64,000 nucleotides of DNA from the NCBI GenBank assembly GCA_029263195.1, contig JAJCXX010000048.1:49209-113208 (forward strand), read 5' to 3'. Positions within the stretch are counted from its first letter, which is position 1. The number at the start of each line of letters is the position of its first letter. Below the pieces are notes generated by a model, which saw nothing but the letters and a program-made list of their open reading frames with translations, did no database searches and was not told the DNA's origin. A program made the translations under genes and the position numbers. This DNA comes from Acidimicrobiales bacterium (GTDB lineage Bacteria > Actinomycetota > Acidimicrobiia > Acidimicrobiales > Aldehydirespiratoraceae). This document shows, piece by piece, positions 25,178 to 33,169 of this stretch.

Positions 25178-27163
25178 TCAGGCGCGCGCCTCGACTTCAG
25201 CGGCAAGTCGGTCGATCAGTTCGGCGACCGCGACATCGCGTTCGGGTGTCGACTCGCCGCGCTTGTTGACCCCGACGGTGCCGTGTGCGAGATCGTCGTC
25301 TCCGACCACCAGAACGTAGGGGATCTTCTCGACCTTGGCACTCCTCACTCGCTTTCCGAGAGGTTCACCAGTTGGCACGACCCCCACGCGGTAGCCCGCG
25401 TCCCGCAGCCGGGAGCCCACCTCGTGGGCGTAGTCGACGTGGGTGTCGGCGACCGGAAGAACCCGAACCTGTTGGGGGGCGAGCCAGGTCGGGAACGCTC
25501 CGGCGTAGTGCTCGAGAAGCACCCCGAAGAATCGCTCCACCGATCCGAAGAGTGCCCGGTGGATCATCACGGGCTGTTGGCGGGTGCCGTCGTTGGACAC
25601 ATATTCGAGTTCGAAACGATCGGGCAGATTGAAGTCGAGTTGGATGGTCGACAGTTGCCAGGCCCGGCCAATCGCGTCCTTCACGTCGACGTCGATCTTC
25701 GGGCCATAGAAGGCGCCACCACCTTCGTCGACCACATAGTCGAGGCCGGATCGGTCGAGCGCCGAGCGGAGTCCCTCGGTGGCCGAGTCCCACAATGCGT
25801 CCTCGCCCACCGACTTCTCGGGGGGCCGGGTCGACAGCTTCGCCTGGAATTCGTCGAAACCGAATGCGCGGAGCACATCGAGCACGAAACTCAGGAGCGA
25901 CGCCAACTCGTCGGCGATGTCCTCCCGCGTGCAGAAGATGTGGCTGTCGTCCTGGGTGAAGCCGCGGCTGCGCAGCAGACCGTGGACCGCTCCCGACAGC
26001 TCATAGCGGTATACCGCCCCGAGTTCGAACAACCGGATCGGAAGATCGCGATAGCTGCGCTGACTCGACTTGTAGATCATCACGTGGAACGGACAGTTCA
26101 TTGGCTTCGGGTAGTAGGAAACCCCGTCCAATTCCATGGGCGGATACATCGAATCGGCGTAGAAATCGAGATGCCCGGATGTCTCCCAGAGAACCGATTT
26201 GGCGAGGTGGGGGGAGAACACGAACTCGTAGCCGCCGTGCTCATGACGTTCGCGGGAGTAGTCCTCCATGACCTTGCGGACCAGCGCCCCCTTGGGATGC
26301 CAGACCGCCAGACCAGGACCCAACTCCTCGGGCCACGACAACAGGTCGAGTTCCTGGGCGAGGCGTCGATGATCGCGCCGTTCGGCTTCGACCAGACGAT
26401 TGAGGTGAGACTTGAGATCCTTCTTCGACGCCCAAGCCGTGCCGTAGATTCGTTGCAGCATCGGACGCGAAACGTCGCCGCGCCAGTAGGCACCGGCCAC
26501 TGATTGCAGCTTGAAGTGACCGAGACGGCCCGTGGACGGAACGTGAGGGCCCGTGCACATGTCGCGGAACGTGCCATCGACTTCGATGTCGCCATTCGCG
26601 TAGTAGCTGATCGTGTCGGCAGCGCCCACCTCGCCGACGTCGTCGGCCGCGGATACTCCTCCTCGGACCCGCTCGATGATCTCGAGCTTGAACAGGTCGT
26701 TGCTGAAGAATTCTACGGCCTTCTCCATCTCCAATTCGTGGCGCACGAATGGCTGATCGGCCGCGATGATCTCACGCATCTTCGCCTCGACCGTCTCGAG
26801 GTCGTCGTCGCTGATCGTTGCTCCGTCGGGAAGTTCGACGTCGTAGTAGAAGCCGTGTTCGATCGGTGGCCCGATCGCTAGTTGGGTGCCCGGGAACACC
26901 TCGACCAGTGCCTGAGCCAGCACGTGTGCAGTCGAGTGACGGATCGTGTGAAGGCCCCGATCGGAAATCGGGGTGACGATCTCCACGGTCGCTCCATCGG
27001 GGAGCGGGAAACCGAGATCACGTTCCTCCCCGTCGACTACCGCTATGAGCGCGGCCGAGGCCAAGCCAGGACCGATGGCCGCCGAAAGGTCAGCGGAAGT
27101 GGAACCGACCGCTAGTTGACGCTCGGAACCGTCTGGGAGTTGTACCGAAACTGAATCTGACAT
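25178..27163 (-). CDS. thrS: Threonyl-tRNA synthetase
   Basis: 661 residues, full length. Domains in order: N-terminal TGS-like domain (SVQLPDGSERQLAVGS), the editing domain (GLHTIRHSTAHVLAQALVEV and HxxxH-type sites, with FRDMCTGPHVPSTG), the class II catalytic core with motif 1 region and zinc Cys in YPKPMNCPFHVMIYKSSQRS, motif 2 RLFELGAVYRYELSG and GFTQDDSHIFCTREDI, motif 3 QQPVMIHRALFGSVERFFG, and the anticodon-binding domain (QVRVLPVADTHVDYAHEV). No T-box or leader structure is seen in the 42 bases upstream. Confidence 0.98.
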   Translation of the reverse strand: MSDSVSVQLPDGSERQLAVGSTSADLSAAIGPGLASAALIAVVDGEERDLGFPLPDGATVEIVTPISDRGLHTIRHSTAHVLAQALVEVFPGTQLAIGPPIEHGFYYDVELPDGATISDDDLETVEAKMREIIAADQPFVRHELEMEKAVEFFSNDLFKLEIIERVRGGVSAADDVGEVGAADTISYYANGDIEVDGTFRDMCTGPHVPSTGRLGHFKLQSVAGAYWRGDVSRPMLQRIYGTAWASKKDLKSHLNRLVEAERRDHRRLAQELDLLSWPEELGPGLAVWHPKGALVRKVMEDYSRERHEHGGYEFVFSPHLAKSVLWETSGHLDFYADSMYPPMELDGVSYYPKPMNCPFHVMIYKSSQRSYRDLPIRLFELGAVYRYELSGAVHGLLRSRGFTQDDSHIFCTREDIADELASLLSFVLDVLRAFGFDEFQAKLSTRPPEKSVGEDALWDSATEGLRSALDRSGLDYVVDEGGGAFYGPKIDVDVKDAIGRAWQLSTIQLDFNLPDRFELEYVSNDGTRQQPVMIHRALFGSVERFFGVLLEHYAGAFPTWLAPQQVRVLPVADTHVDYAHEVGSRLRDAGYRVGVVPTGEPLGKRVRSAKVEKIPYVLVVGDDDLAHGTVGVNKRGESTPERDVAVAELIDRLAAEVEARA

Positions 27164-27205
27164 ACCGCGTCGAGGCTATCCGCACATCGGCGATCGCCCC
27201 GGTGA

Positions 27206-27994
27206 TTAGCCCGCCACCGGCCGCAGGACATCGGCGGACGATCTCCGGAGCGGCATCTCCGGGTCGACAGCCGTCGGAATGGCGGTTGGTGCGGTGTCGG
27301 AGTGTCCCTTGGTGGCGTAGTCGTTGACGTAGTCCTGGCCGCTGAGAGAACGAATCTCGAACATCAACTGGTCGGTCATCTGGCGCAGACGCATCCGGGT
27401 GTCGGAGAGATGTTCCGATTGAGCGGGATGAATCGGAGTCCCGAATCTGATCTCTGCGGGAAGGAACGGCCGGGGGTAACGGGTGTCGGGGGGTTGTATT
27501 CGTCGGGTCCCGAGGATTCCGACGGGAACAAGCGGCGCCCCGGTTCGTACCGAGAGCCTGGCCGCGCCGGTGTGCCCCTTGTGGAGCAGCCCATCGCGCG
27601 ACCGTGTGCCCTCCGGGTAGATCCCGAACAGGTCGCCATTGTCGAGCAGGCCGGCTGCGGTGTCGAGGGCCCGCTGCGCCGAATCGCCGCCCCTGCGATC
27701 GATGGGAATCATGCCCAGAGCCGGGAACAACTTGCGGGTCTTCCAATCGTCGAGATACTCGGCCTTGCCGACGAAACTGATTCGCCTCGGAAGAACAGCG
27801 GGCAGGAAGAACGAGTCGATCACCGATGTGTGGTTGGGGGCGAGTATGGCCGGCCCATTGTCGGGGAGATTCTCGATCCCCACGATGTTTATCCGCCAGC
27901 ACACCTTGAACGCAGGACGCATCACCGACAACACGACATCTTGGAACTGCCTCGCTTGTCTTGGCACATTGTCTCCCATCGGCGATTCCATCAT
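27206..27994 (-). CDS. 1-acyl-sn-glycerol-3-phosphate acyltransferase (PlsC-like)
   Basis: 262 residues from the ATG at 27994 (an immediate second ATG and a far upstream TTG at 28045 are alternatives). The acyltransferase blocks are clear: AILAPNHTSVIDSFFLPAVL with the HxxxxD catalytic pair, KLFPALGMIPIDRRGGDSA, LFGIYPEGTRSRDGLLHKGH, and GAPLVPVGILGTRRI. It transfers an acyl chain to lysophosphatidic acid at the membrane face. It is 51 bases downstream of mshC and 42 bases upstream of thrS on the same strand. Confidence 0.9.
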   Translation of the reverse strand: MMESPMGDNVPRQARQFQDVVLSVMRPAFKVCWRINIVGIENLPDNGPAILAPNHTSVIDSFFLPAVLPRRISFVGKAEYLDDWKTRKLFPALGMIPIDRRGGDSAQRALDTAAGLLDNGDLFGIYPEGTRSRDGLLHKGHTGAARLSVRTGAPLVPVGILGTRRIQPPDTRYPRPFLPAEIRFGTPIHPAQSEHLSDTRMRLRQMTDQLMFEIRSLSGQDYVNDYATKGHSDTAPTAIPTAVDPEMPLRRSSADVLRPVAG

Positions 27995-28045
27995 GGCGCA
28001 CCAGGATCCATAACGCAGCTCCGGTTCGTTAACACAGTGTGACAA

Positions 28046-29203
28046 TCACCGAGTCGGGGTCAGATCGATGCCGAGAAGATCGGCCGCGGCACTCACATCG
28101 ACGTCGGCCTGCGCCGCCTCGTCGATCAGAGCCATCGCAGCGGGCACATCAAGATCGTCGTCGAGGCGCTCTCTCACATGATCGAGCAGTGCGGTCGCGT
28201 CGGGCTGCCGGGGATCGCGGGCCGTGTCGCTCCCTCGATTCGATCTCCAGAGTTCGAGCTGTTGTTCAGCCGACGCCAACAACGAATCGCTCCACTGCCA
28301 CGGCATCCGGTAGTGGTGACCCGACAGAGCCAATCGGATCACCATGGGCTCGACTCGGTCGGCGAGTTCGTGAACGAAGACCAGATTTCCCAGCGACTTC
28401 GACATCTTGTGGCCGTCGAGGTGAACCATCGCATGATGAATCCAGTAACGAACGAAAGGCTGCCCACTGATCGCCTCACACTGAGCCTTCACACACTCGT
28501 GGTGCGGATAGAGCAGATCGACCCCTCCACCATGGATATCGATCACGGGTCCGAGTTCGCGGGTGGCGAGAGCGCTGCATTCGACGTGCCACCCAGGTCG
28601 ACCCGTTCCCCATCTCGACTCCCAATGTGGCTCACCGACGCGCGAGGGTCGCCAGAGGACGAAATCGAGTGGATTGCGCTTGTCGGGATCATCGGGCTGC
28701 TCGCCCCACTCGCCCGACAACGTCTTCATGCGTTCGAATCCGAGCCGAGAGAGCCCCCCGAAATCCGAGACCGACATGGTGTCGAAGTAGACGGACCCGT
28801 TTACCTCATAAGCCGAGCCGGCTCGGATCGTCTCGTCGATCATTCCGCGGATCTCCGGAATCGCCCCGGTGGCACGCGGCTCGGACCACGGCGCCAGTGT
28901 GTTGAGGTTCGCCATGTCGGAATCGAAACGTTCCTTCTCTCCGAACGCCAGATCGAGATAGTGGATTCCTCGGCGCCGCGCCGCCTCGAGGATGCTGTCG
29001 TCGACGTCGGTGATGTTGCGTACGTATCTGACCTCGTGTCCGAGGTCACGTAGCCGACGCTGCAGCACGTCGTAGGCGATGTATGTGGCGGCATGCCCCA
29101 GGTGAGTCGCGTCGTAGGGGGTGATGCCGCACACGTACATGCTCACGCGATCTTCGGCCACAAACGGAACCGCCTCACCACGGGCCGTGTCGTAAATATG
29201 CAT
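28046..29203 (-). CDS. mshC: Cysteine:GlcN-Ins ligase, mycothiol biosynthesis
   Basis: 385 residues from the ATG at 29203. Class I synthetase related to CysS, but with MshC-type motifs: YVCGITPYDATHLGHAATYI (HIGH equivalent) and HKMSKSLGNLVFVHEL (KMSKS), plus PGWHVECSALATRELG and the zinc-site HHE of YPHHECVKAQCEAI. CysS proper usually has GPTVYD at the first motif and a longer C-terminus. MshC joins cysteine to GlcN-inositol in mycothiol synthesis. The choice of mshC over a second cysS rests on these motifs and on length. It is divergent from the enoyl reductase gene. Confidence 0.88.
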   Translation of the reverse strand: MHIYDTARGEAVPFVAEDRVSMYVCGITPYDATHLGHAATYIAYDVLQRRLRDLGHEVRYVRNITDVDDSILEAARRRGIHYLDLAFGEKERFDSDMANLNTLAPWSEPRATGAIPEIRGMIDETIRAGSAYEVNGSVYFDTMSVSDFGGLSRLGFERMKTLSGEWGEQPDDPDKRNPLDFVLWRPSRVGEPHWESRWGTGRPGWHVECSALATRELGPVIDIHGGGVDLLYPHHECVKAQCEAISGQPFVRYWIHHAMVHLDGHKMSKSLGNLVFVHELADRVEPMVIRLALSGHHYRMPWQWSDSLLASAEQQLELWRSNRGSDTARDPRQPDATALLDHVRERLDDDLDVPAAMALIDEAAQADVDVSAAADLLGIDLTPTR

Positions 29204-29327
29204 CCCCACCAATGAGACGCTAGGCCGCCCCGACGACACTCCGCACACCGGCAATCACGCCACAATGACAACACCAGCGGGCGGGACGCCGTATCGTCGG
29301 GCGGACCACGCTGGCTCCGGCCGGCGC

Positions 29328-29344
29328 GGGTCGATCATCGACCC
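29328..29344. promoter_or_regulatory. Perfect palindrome upstream of the enoyl reductase
   Basis: GGGTCGA-TCA-TCGACCC, 7-bp arms, ending 16 bases before the GTG at 29361. Its position near the ribosome site suggests an operator or a hairpin in the leader. No protein is assigned. Confidence 0.4.
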
Positions 29345-29360
29345 GGCGAATGGAGGAACA

Positions 29361-30128
29361 GTGGGGCTGCTCGACGGCAAACGAATGGTGATCACGGGCG
29401 TGCTCACCGATGCTTCGCTCGCGTACGGAATCGCTGAGCTGGCGCAGAACGAGGGAGCCGAGGTGATCCTCACCGGTGCGGGCCGCGGCATGCGCCTCAC
29501 GGAGCGCACCTCACGCAAACTCCCGTCGCCGGCCGAGGTCTTCGAATTCGACGTCACCCGACCCGACCATGCTGACGCTCTCCGTGATCGATTGGCCGAG
29601 AAATGGGGCACCGTCGACGGGGCCTTGCATGCGGTCGGCTTCGCGCCCGAAGCATGCCTCGGCGAAGACTTGATGGGCGCCACCTGGGAAGACGTAAAGG
29701 TGGCTGTGGAGATCTCGGCCTTCTCGCTCAAGCTGCTCGCCGACGCTGTCGCACCGCTCATGACCGACGGCGGCTCCATCGTCGGTCTCGATTTCGATGC
29801 GACCGTTGCTTGGCCGGCCTACAACTGGATGGGGGTGGCCAAGGCCGCTCTTGAGTCCACCAGCCGATATCTCGCCCGCGAACTCGGTCCCTCCGGCGTG
29901 CGCTGCAACCTCATCGCAGCGGGTCCGATCAAGACAGTTGCCGCCAGGTCGATCCCGGGATTCTCCAAGTTCGAGGACGCTTGGGACGACCGTGCTCCGC
30001 TCGGATGGGACGTTCGGGACTCCTCGGCCGTGGCCCGCTCGACCGTTGCATTGCTGTCCGACTGGTTTCCGGCCACTACCGGTTCCATAATCCATGTCGA
30101 CGGCGGCTTCCACTTCGTCGGAGCCTGA
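29361..30128 (+). CDS. inhA: Enoyl-ACP reductase, FabI/InhA type
   Basis: 255 residues from a GTG with GGAGGAACA directly upstream. The N-terminus LLDGKRMVITGVLTDASLAY is that of InhA/FabI, with the catalytic Y-x6-K in PAYNWMGVAKAALEST and the cofactor-site run CNLIAAGPIKTVAARSIPGF. It reduces trans-2-enoyl-ACP in fatty acid elongation. The motif spacing and MGVAK match InhA more than Gram-negative FabI. The upstream palindrome at 29328-29344 may regulate it. The DJ-1/PfpI gene follows after 41 bases. Confidence 0.92.
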   Translation: MGLLDGKRMVITGVLTDASLAYGIAELAQNEGAEVILTGAGRGMRLTERTSRKLPSPAEVFEFDVTRPDHADALRDRLAEKWGTVDGALHAVGFAPEACLGEDLMGATWEDVKVAVEISAFSLKLLADAVAPLMTDGGSIVGLDFDATVAWPAYNWMGVAKAALESTSRYLARELGPSGVRCNLIAAGPIKTVAARSIPGFSKFEDAWDDRAPLGWDVRDSSAVARSTVALLSDWFPATTGSIIHVDGGFHFVGA

Positions 30129-30169
30129 ACCACTCGAGCTGGGTCGCCGCGACCACTTGAGGAGACTCC

Positions 30170-30775
30170 ATGACCACCTTCGGATTGTTGATCTTCCCGG
30201 ACGTCGAAGAGCTCGACTTTGTGGGCCCTTGGGAGGTCTTCACGGCATCGTCGATGCTCAACGGCATCGAGGGGCGCCCCGCCGACACGGTGATCACCAT
30301 CGCCGAGCATTTCGACCCGGTGCGATGTGCCAAGGGTTTGCGGGTCCTTCCCGACCACACGATCGACGATCACCCCGACCTCGATCTGTTGTTGGTGCCG
30401 GGAGGACAGGGCACCCGATCCGAGCAACACAACCAACGATTGTTGTCGTGGATCTCCTCGGTCAGCGCCAACTGCACTTGGGTGACCAGCGTCTGCACCG
30501 GTGCGCTGCTGCTCTACGCGGCCGGCCCTGGGCAGGGCAAGCGCATGGCCACACATTGGGGCTTCGCCGACACGCTCGCCGAGCACGACGACATCGAGGT
30601 CGTGAACGACTTCCGATGGGTTCGCGACGGCAACGTGGTGTCGAGCCAGGGGGTCTCGGCGGGAATCGACATGGCCCTCTGGCTGGTCGGGCAGATCGAA
30701 TCTCCAACTCAGGCCCGTGCCGTGCAGCGCTGGATCCAGTACGAGCCGGCCCCTCCGTATCAGGCCGAAGTCTGA
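30170..30775 (+). CDS. DJ-1/PfpI family protein, isonitrile hydratase-like
   Basis: 201 residues. Flavodoxin-like fold with the acidic residue after the first strand (FGLLIFPDVEELDFVGPWEV) and the nucleophile elbow VTSVCTGALLLYAAG (Cys) followed by KRMATHWGFADTLAEHDDIE. These match the isonitrile hydratase/GATase1-like branch of DJ-1/PfpI. The name is a family guess; substrate unknown. Its last 16 bases overlap the convergent CNNM/CBS gene. It probably shares a transcript with the enoyl reductase. Confidence 0.85.
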   Translation: MTTFGLLIFPDVEELDFVGPWEVFTASSMLNGIEGRPADTVITIAEHFDPVRCAKGLRVLPDHTIDDHPDLDLLLVPGGQGTRSEQHNQRLLSWISSVSANCTWVTSVCTGALLLYAAGPGQGKRMATHWGFADTLAEHDDIEVVNDFRWVRDGNVVSSQGVSAGIDMALWLVGQIESPTQARAVQRWIQYEPAPPYQAEV

Positions 30776-31821
30776 TTGTCGGGGCGGTCGGTCTCGTCGC
30801 GAATGGAACCGACCAACGATTCGAGCACATCCTCGAGCGTGACCATCCCGAGAAGCGGACCGCCCTCCACCTTCACCAATGCCATGTGTCGCCGCATTCG
30901 ACGCATCGACCTCATCAGATCACGCACCGAATGATCGGGCGACACGATGAGCATCCGACGAATCAACTCGAGTGGAACCGGTTCGGGCCGCGCCTCCGGT
31001 GGGAGTCGAAGCAGGTCCTTGGAGTGAAGAAACCCGAGGATGTCGTCCGGACCGGTGCCCTGCACGGGTAGCCGGCTGTGACCCGAGACTGCGACCACCG
31101 CCTCGACCTCGGCGATCGGCATCGATCTGGCCACGGAGACAATCTCCTCCATGGGAACCATGATCGTCCCGGCGGTGCGGGCCCGGAAGTCGAGAGCACC
31201 GGTAAGGAGGTCGTGCTCGACCACCTCGAGCACGCCGTCCTCGTGAGCCCCGGCTATGAGGGTGTGGAATTCGTTGACCGTAAGAGCGGTGTTGAGTTCA
31301 TCGACAGGTTCACGGCCGAGTGCCCTCACCACGACGTTGGACAGGGCGTTCAACAACCAGATGATCGGACGGAAGATCGAGACGTAGAAGCGGTGGATCG
31401 GAGAGAGGATCCGGGCCGCGCGCTCCGGACCACTGATCGAGATGTTCTTCGGCACCATCTCACCGAGCACCATGTGGACGGTCACGACGATTGAGAGCGA
31501 CACGACGAAGCCGATCGTGTGCAACAGTCCGGTGGGAATATCGACCACGCTCTCGACCAGCGATTCGATGAGGTCTGACACGACCGGTTCGGCCACGAAG
31601 CCGAGTCCGAGCGAAGCCATGGTGATTCCCAATTGGGCTCCGGCCAACTGAGCCTGAAGATCCCGGATGGCGCTGAGGGCGGCCGAGGCCCCGGCAGCGT
31701 CGTTGTCGGCCAATGGTTCGAGCCGCGTGGCTCGGCTGCCTATCAACGCGAACTCCACCGCCACGAAGAAGGCGTTGACGGCCACCAGAACTACTGAGAG
31801 CAGCAACAACCAGACGGTCAT
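30760..31821 (-). CDS. CNNM/CorC-type membrane protein with CBS domains (second of two)
   Basis: 353 residues from the ATG at 31821, overlapping the upstream gene by four bases (ATGA). N-terminal DUF21/CNNM membrane domain (about residues 1-170: VNAFFVAVEFALIGSR, ITMASLGLGFVAEPVVSDLI, HMVLGEMVPKNISISGPERA) followed by a CBS pair (GTIMVPMEEIVSVA... and SVRDLMRSMRRMRRHMALVK). The family is called hemolysin-like but members are implicated in magnesium/divalent ion extrusion. It lacks the C-terminal CorC_HlyC domain that its partner has. Confidence 0.88.
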   Translation of the reverse strand: MTVWLLLLSVVLVAVNAFFVAVEFALIGSRATRLEPLADNDAAGASAALSAIRDLQAQLAGAQLGITMASLGLGFVAEPVVSDLIESLVESVVDIPTGLLHTIGFVVSLSIVVTVHMVLGEMVPKNISISGPERAARILSPIHRFYVSIFRPIIWLLNALSNVVVRALGREPVDELNTALTVNEFHTLIAGAHEDGVLEVVEHDLLTGALDFRARTAGTIMVPMEEIVSVARSMPIAEVEAVVAVSGHSRLPVQGTGPDDILGFLHSKDLLRLPPEARPEPVPLELIRRMLIVSPDHSVRDLMRSMRRMRRHMALVKVEGGPLLGMVTLEDVLESLVGSIRDETDRPDNQTSA

Positions 31822-33119
31822 GAGTCCGTCTCCCTCGGTTGGACCATTCGCACCGTGGCGATTCGCAGCCGGTCCATCGCGACGACCTCGATGCGCCAGC
31901 CTCCGACCTCGCACATCTCGCCGGGTTCGGGGATGTGTCCCAATCGGTCGAGGATCAAGCCGGCCACCGTCTCAAAGTCTCCGTCGGGCATCTCGAAGCC
32001 GACCGCGTCGAGAATCTCGTCGTGGTGAAGCGATGCCGGAACGATCGTGGAGCCTCTGGACTCGACCCGCGTCAGGCTGGTCGGTGCTTCGTCGTGCTCG
32101 TCGTCGATCTCACCGACGATCTCCTCGAGGATGTCCTCGAGGGTGATGATGCCAGCAGTACCGCCGTGCTCATCGATAACCACAGCTAGCTGACCACCAC
32201 GTTCGCGGAGTTCCACGAGCAGCTCGTCGAGATCCTTGGTCTCGGGGACGGCAAGAACGTCGGCCATCACCTGTTCGACGGTCGTTTCGGCCCGCCGGCC
32301 GATCTCCACGGCGTGAACCGACTTCACGTGAACGACCCCGACGATCGTGTCGAGGTCACCCGCCGTCACAGGGAACCGCGAGTGGCCGGTCTTCACCGCT
32401 ACGCGGGCCAGCTCATCGACGGACGCACCACAGCTCACGGACTCGATCTCGACTCGGGGGACCATGGCATCGTCGGCGGATTTGTCGGCGAGCCGGATCG
32501 ACCGGGTCAGCAGCTGAACCTCGCCCGCGTCGAGGGTTCCTTCCTCACCGGAGGACTTGATGATCTGTTCGAGTTCCTCGCGGTCGGGGGTCGACTCGAT
32601 TTCAGAGGCCGGTTCGAACCCGAGACGACGCGTGACGGCCCCGGCCAGCCCATCGAGGAAAGCAACCACCGGGCCGGCGAAGGCCGCGTAGATCACGGTC
32701 GGTCTCGAAAGCGCCTTGGCCGATACCAAGGGGCTACTGGTGGCGAGCGACTTCGGGACCAACTCGCCGAACACCATCTGGAGAACCGTTGCGATCACGA
32801 ACGCCAGCACGAACGAGACTCCGTCGCTGGACGATCCCAACGCACCGTTCAAGGCCGGCTTGATCAACTCTCCAACGGCCGGCTCGGCGAGGAATCCCAG
32901 AACCAGCGAAGTGATGGTGATCCCGAGTTGAGCGCCAGAAAGATGGAAGGAGAGCTGCTCGAGCAGCTTCAGGACCCGACGTGCTCCACGGTCTCCCGAG
33001 CCGGCGCGTTCCTCGACCCGCGTGCGGTCGACCGCCACCAACGCGAATTCGGCAGCGACGAACCAGGCATTGGCCCCAACCAGTGCAGCAACGGCCAGAA
33101 GCCGGAGAGCGGTGTCTAT
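31818..33119 (-). CDS. CNNM/CorC-type membrane protein with CBS and CorC_HlyC domains (first of two)
   Basis: About 433 residues. Order: CNNM membrane domain (LVGANAWFVAAEFALVAVDR, LGITITSLVLGFLAEPAVGE, QMVFGELVPKSLATSSPL), CBS pair (DDAMVPRVEIESVSCGASVD; EVKSVHAVEIGRR; EHGGTAGIITLEDILEEIVG), C-terminal transporter-associated domain (GDFETVAGLILDRLGHIPEP). The start is odd: the coding pattern extends upstream of the first standard codon (TTG at 33041) to include the first helix, but the region offers only an ATA at 33119, with GGAGG four bases before it. So the start is either non-standard or altered. The gene is divergent from the ABC exporter. Confidence 0.75.
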   Translation of the reverse strand: MDTALRLLAVAALVGANAWFVAAEFALVAVDRTRVEERAGSGDRGARRVLKLLEQLSFHLSGAQLGITITSLVLGFLAEPAVGELIKPALNGALGSSSDGVSFVLAFVIATVLQMVFGELVPKSLATSSPLVSAKALSRPTVIYAAFAGPVVAFLDGLAGAVTRRLGFEPASEIESTPDREELEQIIKSSGEEGTLDAGEVQLLTRSIRLADKSADDAMVPRVEIESVSCGASVDELARVAVKTGHSRFPVTAGDLDTIVGVVHVKSVHAVEIGRRAETTVEQVMADVLAVPETKDLDELLVELRERGGQLAVVIDEHGGTAGIITLEDILEEIVGEIDDEHDEAPTSLTRVESRGSTIVPASLHHDEILDAVGFEMPDGDFETVAGLILDRLGHIPEPGEMCEVGGWRIEVVAMDRLRIATVRMVQPRETDS

Positions 33120-33169
33120 CGGTCCTCCTCGATCCGTGAGGTACGCGAATGTAGCCGTAGCTTGTAACG

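Noticed and set aside
24773..26503. Long plus-strand open frame opposite the HIT and thrS genes
   Set aside because: It is antisense to two strongly recognised genes and its translation has no family motifs; long shadow frames are common in high-GC coding DNA.
27164..27205. Possible T-box or leader element upstream of thrS
   Set aside because: The gap is only 42 bases and shows no specifier, T-box bulge or antiterminator pattern.
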